NCBI GenBank assembly: GCA_017163975.1
Contig: JAFFSR010000362.1
Span: 2,919,001-2,983,000, forward strand
Direction of reading: 5' to 3'
From: Anastatus disparis
Taxonomy: Eukaryota > Arthropoda > Insecta > Hymenoptera > Eupelmidae
DNA length: 64,000 nt
The notes under the pieces are model-generated. The model saw only the letters and a program-made list of their open reading frames with translations, did no database searches and was not told the origin of the DNA. Made by a program: the position numbers and the translations under genes. Below are positions 29,629 to 41,643 of the stretch, one piece after another (positions within the stretch are counted from its first letter, which is position 1; each line of letters begins with the position of its first letter).

Positions 29629-31197
29629 TGTAACGAGGATAGTAAATTATTTGTATGCTATGATATAGCTCTATCCTCTCTATAAGTCGCACGACTCAAT
29701 GTAAGCTAGATATGTAAATGTAAGAGTGAGACGGAGAGAGTCTGTCTCAGCGACGCGGATATATTACGGTAGAGAGAGGCGCGCGCAGGGCATGCCGGGT
29801 AGGATTTGGCAAGAGAGAGAAACGAACGGGTTAACAAAGCAGAAAGATTCTGGCAGCCATATTGTACGTTGTGCAAGCTTGTGCGTTCGCTAAAGTTTTA
29901 AAAAAGATCTTTATAAGAATATTATTAAAGTCTCGGTGTCTTGCTCTAAAAGTTTTCTTTCTGAATCGAGTGAAGCTGTGTAATCTCGTGGTGAATAATT
30001 GAGTTATTTGCTCTACGATAACAAGAGAGTTCGAGGAGCGCGGTGGCGTAACGGATAGAGCTCTTGCCTTCAACGCGGTGGGCGCGGGTTCGAATCCTGG
30101 CCAGGCACCTCTGACTTTTTTTTCGAAAGAAAATTAGTGTATGTGCTACCCATATCGCGACTCTTCAAAAATCCGACCTCATTGAGTATCGGTTGATTGT
30201 TGGTCACAAAAGTGGCTTGACCATCCATCGGTAGTCAAAGTTTTCGGTATGGTGGGTCTGACAGTCTAGCCTGATGTAATGTGTTAAACGGGTACCGGGC
30301 TAGACTCCCTCGAATTCACCATATAAAAAGGTTAATCATATAGAGGACAAAATCCTTTATATATTAATCTTTTTTTTAAAAAAAAAAAAAAAAAAACAAG
30401 AGAGTTTTTGCTGGAACTGTGTAGAGAGAGTCTAGTCACCTTTCGACGAGAGCAACGAGACCATTGAGTTGCACCGCATATTTACGGTGCTGCTTTAGTT
30501 AGATTGCCGAATCGCCATTGAGAGTAAATCCCGTTGGTGATTCTTCGTGTTCAACGCTCGATCAGGGAAGGAAAAATGTAAGTCTGCAGACTGTCGCATA
30601 ATTATTTTTGTTCGTTATTGTTAAACGCGTGTATGCGATACATACTAAGATATCAAGACCGTCGTGTGCGCCGCGTCATATAGATTAGAGTAGCTTAACT
30701 TAGCTTTTGTTTATTTTCGTGAATTTTACTAAATTTTGTAGTTAATAACTATCATTATAGATTTATTTTGATGTACTATATTTGTCTATCATTTTGAATA
30801 AAGTAAAGTAAAATTTAAGTTAATTTGAATTGTTACATAATATTATTTATCACAGTAGAATCGTGTTTTGCCTTTATATGGTAATCTTAATACACTTGAT
30901 TGCTTTTGATTTACGATATTTAATAGAGTCTCAAAGTACACGCCGTGGGTTTCGTCGTACCAGACGTCCGGAAGGCAGAACTTCTAAGCGAAGTTCTGCA
31001 ATAATGTTAAATATTGCTTAGCTGATTTTCTTTGTATAAAAAAGACGTTTACATACGAGCATTGACGAGATACAAGGCTGATCATCTCTAAGTAGAAAAT
31101 CGGTTATCTAACGGTAAGTGCGTATGTACTTGAAGTAAGTACATACGAAACCCACAAATATATTTGATTTGTTTATTTAAATATATTCCCCGTTACA
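29629..31197 (+). repeat. 3' LTR of element 2 (with SINE insertion)
   Basis: Matches 20307-21500 with about seven substitutions and one 364-bp SINE plus its target duplication. Ends CCCGTTACA at 31197, followed by TCTA. Confidence 0.93.
30032..30395 (+). mobile_element. tRNA-derived SINE, full length
   Basis: The head has RNA polymerase III box A TGGCGTAACGG (30044-30054) and box B GGTTCGAATCC (30087-30097), 33 bp apart as in a tRNA. A roughly 250-bp unrelated body follows, ending in T-rich then a poly(A) tail of about 18. ACAAGAGAGTT flanks it on both sides (30021-30031 and 30396-30406); the 5' LTR has the empty site. The tRNA part does not close into a clean acceptor stem, so it is a SINE head, not a functional tRNA gene. 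The source tRNA is not certain. Confidence 0.93.
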
Positions 31198-31981
31198 TCT
31201 AAAATTAAAACAGCTCTGAGAAAATTAGTTTTCCAAAGCTTGTTTTCTTCAGACAGTAGCGACTAACTTGCATATAAATTTTGGAGCAAATCTATTGAAT
31301 AATTTTTATAAAATAGAAAAAAAATAAAAAATAAAAATCTTTAAAAAAATTTTAAAAATGCTCTAAAATCAAAATTGCGCTGGGAGAATCAGTTTTCAAA
31401 AGTTTTTCTTCTTACGGCAGTCGAAAATAAGTTCCATACAAATTTTCAAGCAAATTCTTCAAATAGTTTACGTAATATAAAAAAAAAATGAAACATCAAG
31501 ATTTTTTTTAAATTACTAAATTAGCTATAAAATTAAAATCACACTAAAAAAAAACAATTTTCAATAGCTTCTGCACCAGTTGATCGAAAAATCAAATGGT
31601 ATGAAAAATTTGAAGTAAATCCATCTAGTAGTTTTTGAGATTTTATTGGCTTGATAAATTTAAACATTTTTTTCAAAAATTTCGAAATGCTCTAAAATCA
31701 AAACTTAACGAAGAAAATCAGTTTTTAGGAATTTATTTTATTTTGGCGTTCGCAAATAATTTCCATGCAAATTTTAAAGCAAATCCATCGAGCAGTAAAC
31801 GAAAAAAACCAGAAAAATGAAAAATGAAAATTTTTTTTTATAAACGACTCTAAAATTAGAACTACGCTAGAAGAACCAATTATCAATAGCTTTCCGGCAA
31901 GGTAGACAAAAAAATAAATTTTATGCAAAATTAAAAGCAAATTTATCAAGTAATTTCTGAGATACAATTTACTAACTGACA

Positions 31982-31982
<1 letters not shown>
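31198..31982. repeat. Foldback structure, left arm (inner part)
   Basis: Continues the roughly 160-bp degenerate units interrupted at 20306. Orientation is the same as 19130-20306. Confidence 0.7.

Positions 31983-32014
<32 letters not shown>
31983..32014. repeat. (CA)n microsatellite at the palindrome centre
   Basis: About 16 CA units lie exactly between the two inverted arms. Confidence 0.9.
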
Positions 32015-32015
<1 letters not shown>

Positions 32016-33325
32016 TTTTTTCTATTTTTTCATTATTTGTGACTGCCCGAATAAAATAAATTCCTAAAGATCGATTTTCTTAGCTTAGTTTTAATTCTAG
32101 AGCATTTTGAAATTTTTGAAAAAAATATTTATATTTATTAAGCCAATAAAATCTTTAAAAATTGCTCGATGAATTTACTTCAAATTTTTCATGAAATTCA
32201 ATTTTTCGATCAACTGGTGCGGAAGCTATTGAGAATTGGTTTTCTTAGCGTAGTTTTAATTTTATAGCCATTTTAATAATTTAAAAAAAATTTCGATTTT
32301 TTATTTTTTTTTGTATTTTACGTAAACTACTCAAAGAATTTGCTTGAAAATTTGTATGAAACTTATTTTCGACTGCCGTAAAAAGAAAAACTTTTAAAAA
32401 CTGATTTTTTTGCGCACTTTTAATTTTTTTTCTATTTTATGAAAAATATTCAATGGATTTGCTCCAAAATTCATATGCAAGTTATTTGCTTCTGTCTGAA
32501 GAAAAAAAGCTTTGAAAAACTGATTTTTTAGGGCAGTTTTAATTTTAGGGCTTTTTGAAAATTTTCAAAAAAATTTTTGTTTTTCATTTATCTTGTATTT
32601 TGCGTAAACCGTACTATAAATTTTCTCTAAAATTTTTGTACAATCGATTTGCTATAGTCTGAAAAAAATAAACTTTTAAAAACTAATTTTCTCTGGTTAC
32701 GATTTTACAGAATTTTAAAGTTAAAAAAAAAATTTCGATTCTTTATTTCTTATTTTTTTTATTTTACGTAAAGTACTTGATAGATTTGTTCTGAAATTTG
32801 CATGGGCATTATTTGCAACTGCCAAAAGAAGTGTGACTTTTAAAAACCGATTTCCTTAACGTAGTTTTAATTTTAAAAAATTAAAAAATTTTTTCTTTCA
32901 ATTTTAATTTTTCATTTTTTTTTTCTATTTTACGTAAACTGCTCGATAGATTTGCTCAAAAATCTGTATTCAAGTTATTTGCTGCTGTCTTTATAAAACA
33001 AGCTTTTAAAAAATAATTTTCTTAGCGTAGCTCTTTGATCACTTCTTTTGATTTCTGATTTAACGCTTTCACTTACTCTTTTCTTACTTCCTCACTTCGT
33101 CTTTGTCCTTTTTTCTCAGATTGATCCTCATTTTTACCCTATTTTCATTCATCCTTGTCTGTCTCTTCCTATTTACTAATCATTCTCTCACATTCACTAA
33201 TTTTTTTTGAATAGCAATTGTATTTTATATTGAAATCGCATTTAAAAATACCGAATCAAATTACTTTAACTCAATGAGCTCTATGAGAAACCATTGCGCC
33301 AAAGCACTTAGCAGCGTTTTTTTGT
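32015..33325. repeat. Foldback structure, right arm
   Basis: Inverted copy of the left arm. The TTTACGTAAA-type block recurs at about 32317, 32435, 32598, 32764 and 32930, giving a unit of roughly 165 bp with one short unit. The distal part with GCCAAAGCACTTAGCAGCG (33299-33317) mirrors 19402-19421. Homology stops near 33325. Confidence 0.75.
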
Positions 33326-33768
33326 TTGGAGCGAGAAAATAATTCACAAATTTTATTGTTGAAAAATGCTTGTATATACCTTAAGAAGTCTTAAACAACC
33401 TACATTTAAACACTGCCCTTCTTTAAGCACTACCCAGGAACAACGAGGCGGACGTAGAAGGATTTTGTTCCCTCCGGGGTGCTTTTCTAGAGTGAGTTAC
33501 CCTTGCCTCGCACTGTTGGGATGCGTCAAACAAATAATTATAGATAATTATTTTTTTTTATTTTTGCGCTCATTGTTTTCACTTTTTAAGTGTAGCCTTA
33601 CGACGTTAGACTTTTTTTCTTGTCTTTTACTTCAGTCAGTGCATATATAGCTGTTCTGCCAATAAATGTATGTGATTTTAATTATATGCGATGACCAGTG
33701 TATAAATCTGGCTCCGAATAAACTCTTTTATTTTTTACGAGATTTATTTATCATATATTCGCTTATAT
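33326..33768. other. No gene seen
   Basis: Mixed-composition sequence with a short open frame (33366-33650) that shows no domain; not supported as coding. Confidence 0.5.
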
Positions 33769-34330
33769 TCAGGAATAGTGAGCAATTTTTATTTTGCTTA
33801 ATTTTGAAGGTAGTAGAGCTAGAAGTTTTATTTTTTCCGAAATAGAGGAGCATTTTTCTAAAGCCAATTTAAAATTTTTTACAAATTCATCCCAATAGTT
33901 TTTAGTGAAACTTTTGTCTGATTCTATTGATTGAACTGAAATGCCATACACATCTTCTAATTTACTTACGATAGTAGCAGAAAAAGCTAAAATTAAGGAT
34001 TTTCTCTAAAATTTTTAAGTATTACAGTTTTTCTTTTTGGGGGTGAGACGCATCCAGGTAAAACTTTATTAAAACTCTCGTTTGATTCCTCTATTTCGGG
34101 TGTCATTGGAATAAAATCATCATCTTTTTCACTAAAAACTTCAGTGATTTCCTTTTCAGATGTACTCTCAAAATCACTTAAAATCATTTTTGATATGCGT
34201 TCATAACAATTTGTACATGCATTAGTAGATGGCAGTATCTTTACATCTGGATAAAGTCATGCCAAATTAATGGCTAAATCTTCTAACGGTCTAAAACGTA
34301 AATTGCTGCTTTTATAATAAACTACCTTCT
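33769..34330 (-). pseudogene. Decayed coding fragment, minus strand (transposon-associated family suspected)
   Basis: Read on the minus strand, a CTNCYERI zinc-like motif near 34200 leads into an acidic Ser/Glu/Asp-rich stretch (DFESTSEKEITEVF, FIPMTPEIEESN). It is followed after a frame change near 34000 by a helical segment ending KIKLLALLPSKLSKIKI. The last part resembles, in my memory, a widespread insect/cnidarian protein family with a leucine-rich 'LTLLP.SW' helix, often found in repeated, transposon-like copies. No intact frame longer than 64 codons remains. Assignment is tentative. Confidence 0.35.
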
Positions 34331-35639
34331 TATGCATTTAAAAAAAATTGGGACATGAAATTCTTTTAGAAGAGTAAATTTTGGACATTGTAATTGCACA
34401 GTTTTGTTTACTTTTTCACAAGCCCGTGAAGTACCTTTCAAATAAGTTGTAAGAATAACTAGCTTCTATATAACAGTTTTAAAATGCTGTTTTGGTTACA
34501 CGATGTATTTGTCTGCGAGTTGGCCTCCTATTGATTGTACATCGAAACATACATAATATATATACACGAATAGAATTATTTTTTTCCATTTTTAAGTATT
34601 AGATTGCTTAAGACTTCCGAACGTATACACAAGAATTTTTCAACAATAAAATTAGTGAATTGTTTTCTCGTTTCAAACAAAAGATTACGGGATTAGACAG
34701 GTACCATTAGATACGTAATTTGGTTCTCTATCAGCCCAGAAAATTTCAGTAAAAAAAAGATGGCATTTTTAAGAAAAATGCATGTGCATAAAAAGTGCAT
34801 TTTTTGGTAAAGCGCATATATCTCACTCATTTTTTTGTTTTTTTTTTTTAATTTCTTGCACTGATTTGAAGAGGACTCAAAACAGAATAGAACAAAAAAA
34901 GGTTTACCAAAATTCATTGAAAATTGGTAAAACAATAGCCCTCTAAAGTTATTGTCAACTTTTTTAGTTTGAACATTTAGTTTTTGTATGCAATTTTTAA
35001 ATGTGCATGTCTTATGCAATTTTGATATTTCAACAAAAAAAAAATACGTGTCTCCTTATTTTTAGAGTAGAATAACATACTCCATCGGTGCAGTTATTGG
35101 TGACTTGAGTGTATACAGGCTGTTCGATTTGAAATGGAATCAGCCATACATTTCTTCCAAAACTCAATTCTTTTCGAGAAAAAAATCATAAATCTCTTAA
35201 TGTAGATTATGACGATTTTTCCTAAAATGTATGAAGATGTTTTTTATTGAAAATTATGCCGGAAATATATTTTTATTTTTATGGATTGTAATTTTAGACA
35301 TTGTGAAGCACAATCATAGGAACATTTAAAAAAAAAATTGAATATCTAAAAATCTCATTTTTAATTGACGAAATTCAACTGATAATAATGTACCAAAATT
35401 TCTTATGTATTACACGAAATTTGCAATGAAAAAACGTTTTTTATGAATTTCTTCCAAAAGTCAATATTTTTCGAGAAAAACATCATAAATCTCATGATGT
35501 GGCCAAAAATGACGAATTTTCCTGACTTTTTTGCAAAATCAAGTAATTTCGAGAGATTTACTTAACTTGTTCCTTCGCTTATTTTTGCTTATGCTTATTC
35601 TCATAGAGAAAGCATTATATCAATAAAAAAATTATTTTT
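34331..35639. other. No gene seen
   Basis: AT-rich sequence with several T runs; open frames here (such as 34693-35019, minus) are low-complexity and show no motif. Confidence 0.5.
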
Positions 35640-35707
35640 CTATTTTTTCACTAATTTGTGCATATTTGTACTCAGGGAGTCGAAAGAAGTGGTTTTTAGA
35701 ACATGTC

Positions 35708-35739
<32 letters not shown>

Positions 35740-36428
35740 CACGTGTGTGCGTGTGTGGGTGTGCGCGTGTGTGCGTGTGTGCGTGTATGTGTACTCATTT
35801 ATCCAATTGGATCTCGAAAACTACTCGATGGATATAGTTCAAATTTTGCATACAATTTATTTTTTCGTGCGAAAAATATTTAAAATTAGTTTTCTTAATG
35901 TTGTTTTAATTTCAAAACCATTTTAAAAGTTGAAAAAAAGTTTTTATTTTTTATTTTTTTTTTAATTTTACGCAAACTACGTGATGAATTCGCTCTAAAG
36001 TTTGCTAGGAAATTATTTGCGATTGCCAGAAAAAGGAAAATTTTCGAAAACTAATTCTCTTAGCTTAGTTTTAGTTATAGAGCAATTTGAAATTTTTGAA
36101 AAAATTGTTTGTATTTGGTTAGTAAATTAGATCTCGTGACCTACTCGATGGATTGGCTTCCAGTTTTTCATACAATTAATTTTTTTGTCTGACTCGGGGA
36201 AAGCTATTGAAAATTGGTTTCCTTAGCGTTGTTTTAATTTTAGAGCCATTTAAAAAAATTTTTTAATTCGGATTTTCCATCTTTTTTGGTATTTTACGTA
36301 AACTAGTCGATGAATTTGCTTAAAAATTAACATTTCCTTAGCGTAGTTTTAATTTTAGAGCATTTTAAAGATTGAAAAAACAATTTTAATTTTTCATTTT
36401 GCTTCTATTTTACGTTAATCACTCGATA

Positions 36429-37472
36429 CCCGAGTAACCTTTTTATTACGGCAACCAACTTCTCTCAGTTGGGCCATCTTCGGCTGCCGAAGTCGGGCCA
36501 CCGAATGGGTGAGGCGTGGTGGCGAGCGTGGTCCTATGATGGCTAGCCGAAAATCGTATAGATTTTGTCATAATATCGATGTGTATCTTACATAACCTCG
36601 AAATATTCTTTATTGTATTTTCATGCTATGATAAAACATTTTTTAATTGAAAATTAAATATGAGTGATTGAATTAATAAAATGATTTTCTTTGGACTCGA
36701 CCTGAACTCGTTAAAAATTGATTCGAAATTCCGCCCGAATACACGGACAAATACAACCTAAAACCAATGATAAAAATATAATAAAAACTGATTAATCTTG
36801 AAATGAGAACTAATTACCACAGATAATATATTGATAAATTAACTATAGTTATTCGAGTAACTCAGTTCTTCATATTTTGTCGAGTAATTTATATTTTCTC
36901 ATACTGAATTTATATTTTTCGAATACTTTTTTCGATTAATTCATTTTTTTGAGTACTCAAGTAATTCATAAATTCATATTTTTTCGAGTATTCGAGTAAT
37001 TCGAGTAATTCATATTTTTTCGAGTACTTGGAATGAAAACTCGAATACGCCTTCAAGTATGAGTACTCAATTGTCGAGTACTCGCGAGTAATTTTTTCTT
37101 CAAGTTCGAGTTAGGTACTCGACAAAAATATGAACTCGAATAACTAGTGTTACTCGAATAATTCGAATAACCAGTTACAAATTTTTTACTAATGAAAACT
37201 ATTTTAAAAAGTAGTCAGTTGCTGAACAATCAATCGATCGGTTACCATTGAAATCAGCTTTTTTTATATAGATAATTGTACATAAATTACGTTCAATTCT
37301 ATGATTTTATAAGCTAGATTCGGCTGCCCTCTCAGGGCCCCGTTTCGCCGCCACGCCTCACGCCGATGTGGTGCCACTGTGGCGACAATTCGGCAAGAGT
37401 TTCGGTGCCACTGAGGGTGATTCGGCACCGACTTCGGGCCCTCTGCACGCCGAAGTGAAAAGGTTACTCGGG
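36429..37472. mobile_element. 1.04-kb non-autonomous TIR element, TA target
   Basis: Ends CCCGAGTAACCTTTT and its exact reverse complement; TA duplicated on both sides (36427-36428, 37473-37474). GC-rich subterminal blocks share GTGAGGCGTGG in inverted orientation. The interior (36840-37150) is made of repeated CGAGTA / ATTCATATTTTTT words. No transposase. A TA target fits Tc1/mariner-type mobilisation but others are possible. Confidence 0.8.
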
Positions 37473-37888
37473 TAGATTTGCTCTAAAATTTATATAATTG
37501 TTATTAGCTACTGTCAGCAGAAAACTAATTTTCATAGTGCAGTTACGATTTTAGAGCATCTTAAAGATTTTGAAAAAAATTTTGAATTTTGATTTTTTTA
37601 TTTTATGTAAAGTACTTGATCGATTTGCTTTGAAATTTGCATGGAAATCACATTTTTACATTAAAATCACATTAAAAAAAATAAATTATTATAACTCAAA
37701 CTCAATAAGCTCTATGTGAAAACATTGTGCCAAAGCACTTGGCAGCGTTTTTCCGTTATGAATAAACAAAGAAAATGAGTCCTTAAAAAGCCTATTTAAC
37801 GCGTTCAGTTTTTAGGTTCGTTAAGAAATATGTTTAAATCAATCAGATACGCTTAACTATTTATATATTGCAATTTGCAAAAATTTGG

Positions 37889-38030
37889 TTCTTGTGCATA
37901 AATATTCATAATAATAATATTTATTGTGCTCAACCTTCAATTTACAGATACACTGATTACTACTTGAGTAAATAACAAAAAACTCAATTAAACAAGGATA
38001 TCGAATCCGGCCTGCTCTTAAATATTTATA
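37889..38030. repeat. Module shared with the element at 52625-58569
   Basis: The stretch beginning TTCTTGTGCATAAATATT and running through TGTGCTCAAC... to CGGCCTGCTC has a clear relative at about 57828-57965 (same orientation) and an inverted one near 54545-54655. The flanking text (CTTAA-TATTTATA-ATTG) is repeated on both sides of it here. Confidence 0.55.
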
Positions 38031-38553
38031 CATTGGAATTTGCGAAAATTTGGGTAAGTTCTATATGTTATCTCCAACAAAAAATATTCACTCAAGTTTT
38101 TCGCAAAAATCGATAGTTTTCGAGAAAAATATTGATCAAGAAATTTATTTAACAAAAAATTTGAAAAATTTGAAATGACTTTAATCTTTGACCCTATTTA
38201 ACTAGACCTCTAAAGATTTTTTATTTAATTGCACAACTCTAAAGCTTCATGATTTGGCGAAAAATCATTGTATAAAATTTCAAAAAAATTTAAATGAAAG
38301 CCCTTTTAGAGTACTTTAAAATATATTCTTTTTAGATTTTTTTGTTTATTTTCAAGTAACTTTTTTAATACAATAAAAAAACTTTAAAAATAATTTTATA
38401 CATGGTTTTTGAAGCTTTCAAGGAGTACTTTAAAATTGTTTTTTTGGAATTTTTTTACGACACTTTTTTTCCAAAATATGATCATTTTCTTCAAACTTTT
38501 TTTTACATGGTATTATCAAACTTTTGAGCACGGTACTGTATTAGTTATATATA

Positions 38554-38711
38554 TCCTTTGGTCGTATTCAGGTGGAATATGAATCAAGAATAATGTTTAT
38601 CATTTTAGATAAAATTTCCGAGGGCGCATGAAGCGCTTCTGAGGTAGATTTCTGCTCGAACGGTGAACATTGTTCGAGATTCTGATTCCACCTGAATAAA
38701 CGGCCAAAGGA
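38554..38711. mobile_element. 158-bp palindromic MITE
   Basis: The left end TCCTTTGG(T/C)CGT plus ATTCAGGTGGAAT is mirrored by ATTCCACCTGAATAAACGG and CCAAAGGA at the right end. No coding. Target duplication not clear. Confidence 0.65.
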
Positions 38712-38812
38712 CATAGATGATTTAATGTTTGAAGTAGGCCGTATGAGGAACAATAACTTATTAGTTAAAAATATTATTCTTTTTCTCAGTAATTTTAAAA
38801 TTAAATTTTAGT

Positions 38813-39488
38813 CCTTAGTGGAAATCGGTTTTGCTAATAACTGTTAATAATTAAAAATAATTGCTAACAATTGCAAATAAATGCTAAAAGCTGCTAATAA
38901 CTGTTATAAATAGTTTAGTTTGAGACAGAAGTAGCGATTATTTGCAGTTAATAGCAGTTGTCATCAGTTATTAGCAGTTATTAGCAATTATTAGCATTCA
39001 TAAGCAATTATTTGCTATTTTATTAGCAGTTATTAGCAGTTATTTGCGTTTATTTACATTTATTTGCAATTTCTTGCAATCATTTACAGTTATTAACAAT
39101 TATACGCTTTTTGAAAAAATTTTTAATTTTTTATATATAGGAAAAAATTTCCAAGACAATAAATTTTTATAAATAACTATTATTAATTATAAATAACTGT
39201 AAGTTTCTGCAAATAACTACAAAAATTAGAAAATAATTGCAAAGAACTGCAAGAATCCGGAAATAACGGTAAATAACTGCAAAAATCCAAAAATAACTGT
39301 TACTATTATCTTAATTTTTAAAAATTGTATTGTACAAAATTGTTGTGCTTATAAATGAATAACTTTTAATAACTTCAAATAACTACTATTAACTGCAAAT
39401 AACCGCTACTTCTGTCTCAAACCAAACTATTTATAACTGTTATTAGCATTTGCTTGCAGTTATTAGCATAATTGATTTCCACTAGGGG
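38813..39488. mobile_element. Palindromic element filled with TTAGCAGTTA-type repeats
   Basis: Ends CCTTAGTGGAAATC and GATTTCCACTAGGGG are inverted copies. Inner inverted blocks include GAGACAGAAGTAGCG (about 38921) against CGCTACTTCTGTCTC. The interior consists of degenerate 10-11-bp AGTTATTAGC units. No ORF. Flanking duplication not identified. Confidence 0.6.
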
Positions 39489-39818
39489 TTCTATTGATTC
39501 TTTCATTTGTTTCTTAGATTGACATTTTGTAATAAGTATAGCTGCTGTCGAAGCGCGAATCATTTTTTTTCACTAACCTACGTTCAATATGATTGCTCTC
39601 TGATATATTGAACGAATATAGTAGGATCGGTGATGCCATATTGATTTCCCCTGAGACACATTGAGTCTCAATATGTCTTAGGAGAACATATAAATCTTGT
39701 AAAGAGTCGAGGAGCGTGTCTGAGATGTATGTGGTGCTAATACAAATTTAGCATGCTCTTTACATACTGACACGAATATAGCCTACGAGGACATGAATAT
39801 ATGTATATATATATATAT
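39489..39818. other. Spacer with small hairpins, no gene
   Basis: Contains short inverted words (AGACACATTGAGTCTCAATATGTCT) and a TA run before the next element; nothing coding. Confidence 0.4.
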
Positions 39819-41643
39819 CGCCCATTCTCTGCCAAATCGAAAATAGAAAAATTTGTTTTCGCTTTAAATTAGTATAATGATTCTTTTCCATATTATGGAA
39901 CACTCAAAATTTTTATAGATCTCTTTCGTACATATTTTTAGAGCTACAAAGCTTCAAAGTTTCAGTTAAGTTGCGTTTTAAGAATATATTACTGAGAAAC
40001 TTTTTTGTTCAAAATATTCTAAATTTTGAGAAAAAAGTAATTCATAAATCCTAGTGTGACCATCCGCTGAGCTAAAATCATTTAAAACATTGAAATACCA
40101 CTTTTTAAGGTTTCAAACCATGATCCCATGTCCGCTGAGCTAAAGTTATTTAAAACATTGAAATATCACTTTTCAAGGTTTCAAACCATGATCCTATGCC
40201 TAAAAAACTCATCAAAGCAGGTAATATATGTATATATATGGCCTAAAAAGTTCAGAGTGAACATTCTTGGCGATCCCTTGGAAAAAATAAAAATGTAATT
40301 AAAAATACTAAAAAATGTGATTTTTAGATGAATTTCTTAAGTTTTAAACTTGAAATTATTTCAAAATAATTTGCAAAACAATACTACGCAAGTTGTATTA
40401 AAATTAGATAATTTACTTTTTTTTATAGAATTGATCACTCAATTTCAGAATTATCAAATCTGTGTTTCTGTGAAGTGGGATAAAAGTTGAAAATGAATAA
40501 ATTAACTTTATGTGTCTATTTATGAAATCATCGTATCAATGATAAGTTAAAAAAATCTTATAATTGTTTAAGAAAGTGCATTTCCATGTTTTAAGTATAC
40601 ATTTATTGTAACTAAAGTGAAAATAATTTTGAAGATTCTTATGGATGAACGTAGAAGTGATAAATATATTTAATGGGGATTTCGACTTGTACAACTTCAA
40701 AAAATATGGTATATCAATACATCCAAAACTGACATAAGTTAAATCGTATATCACTGACAATGGGAATGAATTAATTTAATATTAACATATACCAATGTCT
40801 GTGACATGCTGGTTTTGAGTATTTGTTCAAATGGCTTCTAAGTTTTTATGCATGATTAGATTTAATTATTGCTGTCACGTCATTGGATAAATTAAAATTA
40901 AAATGAAAATCAATTTTCATAAAATGAGAATATTATGTACCAATGTGAATATAATAAGCTACTCTAAAAAAATACAGCAAGAATTAGAATCAATCATTTT
41001 CTAAAACTCAACTTAAGAATATAAATCAATAGGTACTTTAATTTCAACAAGACTCGAGAAATAAAATTCAAGTCAGTGTCTACCATCCGCTCAGTCTATG
41101 AAAGAATATGATCCTTTACCTGTTATTCACATTTATATTATTTATTTGTACTGTTATCAATAGAATGCTCACTCACCCTGAATCACACTATTTATAACTT
41201 CTAATAAAAGCGGATGATAGACACTGAAATTTTTAGGCCATATTTATACATATATTACCTGTTTCGATGAGTTTTTTGGACATGGGATCATGGTTCGAAA
41301 CCTTGAAAAGTAGTATTTCAATGTTTTAAATGACTTTAGCTCAGCGGATGGCTACATTAGCACTTATGAATTACTTTTTTCTGAAAATTTAGAATATTTT
41401 GAACAAGAAAGTTTCTCAGTAATATATTCTTAAAACGCAACTTAACTGAATAATTTAAGCCTAAAATTAATCAAAAATGTCAAAAATATGGTTTTAGCCC
41501 AACTTTGAAGCTTTGTAACTCTGAAAATATGTACGAAAGAGATCTATAAAAATTCTGAGTGGTCCATAATATGGAAAAAAACCATTATACTAATTTTAAG
41601 TTAAAAAAAATTTTTTGTCCTTCCATTTGGCAGAGAATGTGCG
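39819..41643. mobile_element. 1.8-kb non-autonomous element with ~420-bp inverted arms
   Basis: The left arm begins CGCCCATTCTCTGCCAAAT (39819) and the right arm ends ATTTGGCAGAGAATGTGCG (41643), within TA-rich flanks. Arms run to about 40250 and from about 41230. The left arm contains a 68-bp tandem duplication (40064-40131 and 40132-40199, starting CCGCTGAGCTAAA) that the right arm has only once. The interior is AT-rich, no transposase. Confidence 0.75.

Larger units (their letters stand above)
20307..31197 (+). mobile_element. LTR element 2: Ty3/gypsy with an ORF in env position
   Basis: LTRs 20307-21500 and 29629-31197 begin TGTAACGAGG and end CCCGTTACA. TCTA on both sides (20303-20306, 31198-31201) is a 4-bp target duplication inside the repeat unit of the foldback arm. 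Interior: primer site, structured leader, gag, protease, RT, RNase H, integrase, then a spliced-looking 300-codon ORF. Apart from a SINE in the 3' LTR, I count about seven substitutions between the LTRs, so insertion is recent; even so gag-pol carries seven in-frame stops and one frameshift. Confidence 0.95.
35640..38210. repeat. Second foldback half-copy (right-arm orientation)
   Basis: Starts beside a (GT)n run (35707-35790), as the other copy starts beside (CA)n, and continues with the same degenerate 160-bp units in right-arm orientation, the GCCAAAGCACTTGGCAGCG block (37730-37748) and the distal inverted match to 19200-19360. It is interrupted by the TIR element 36429-37472 and by a module at about 37889-38030. 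Confidence 0.65.

Noticed and set aside
30040..30110. A tRNA gene (perfect box A and box B)
   Set aside because: No clean acceptor stem, followed by an unrelated body and poly(A), flanked by an 11-bp duplication, and absent from the other LTR: it is a SINE head.
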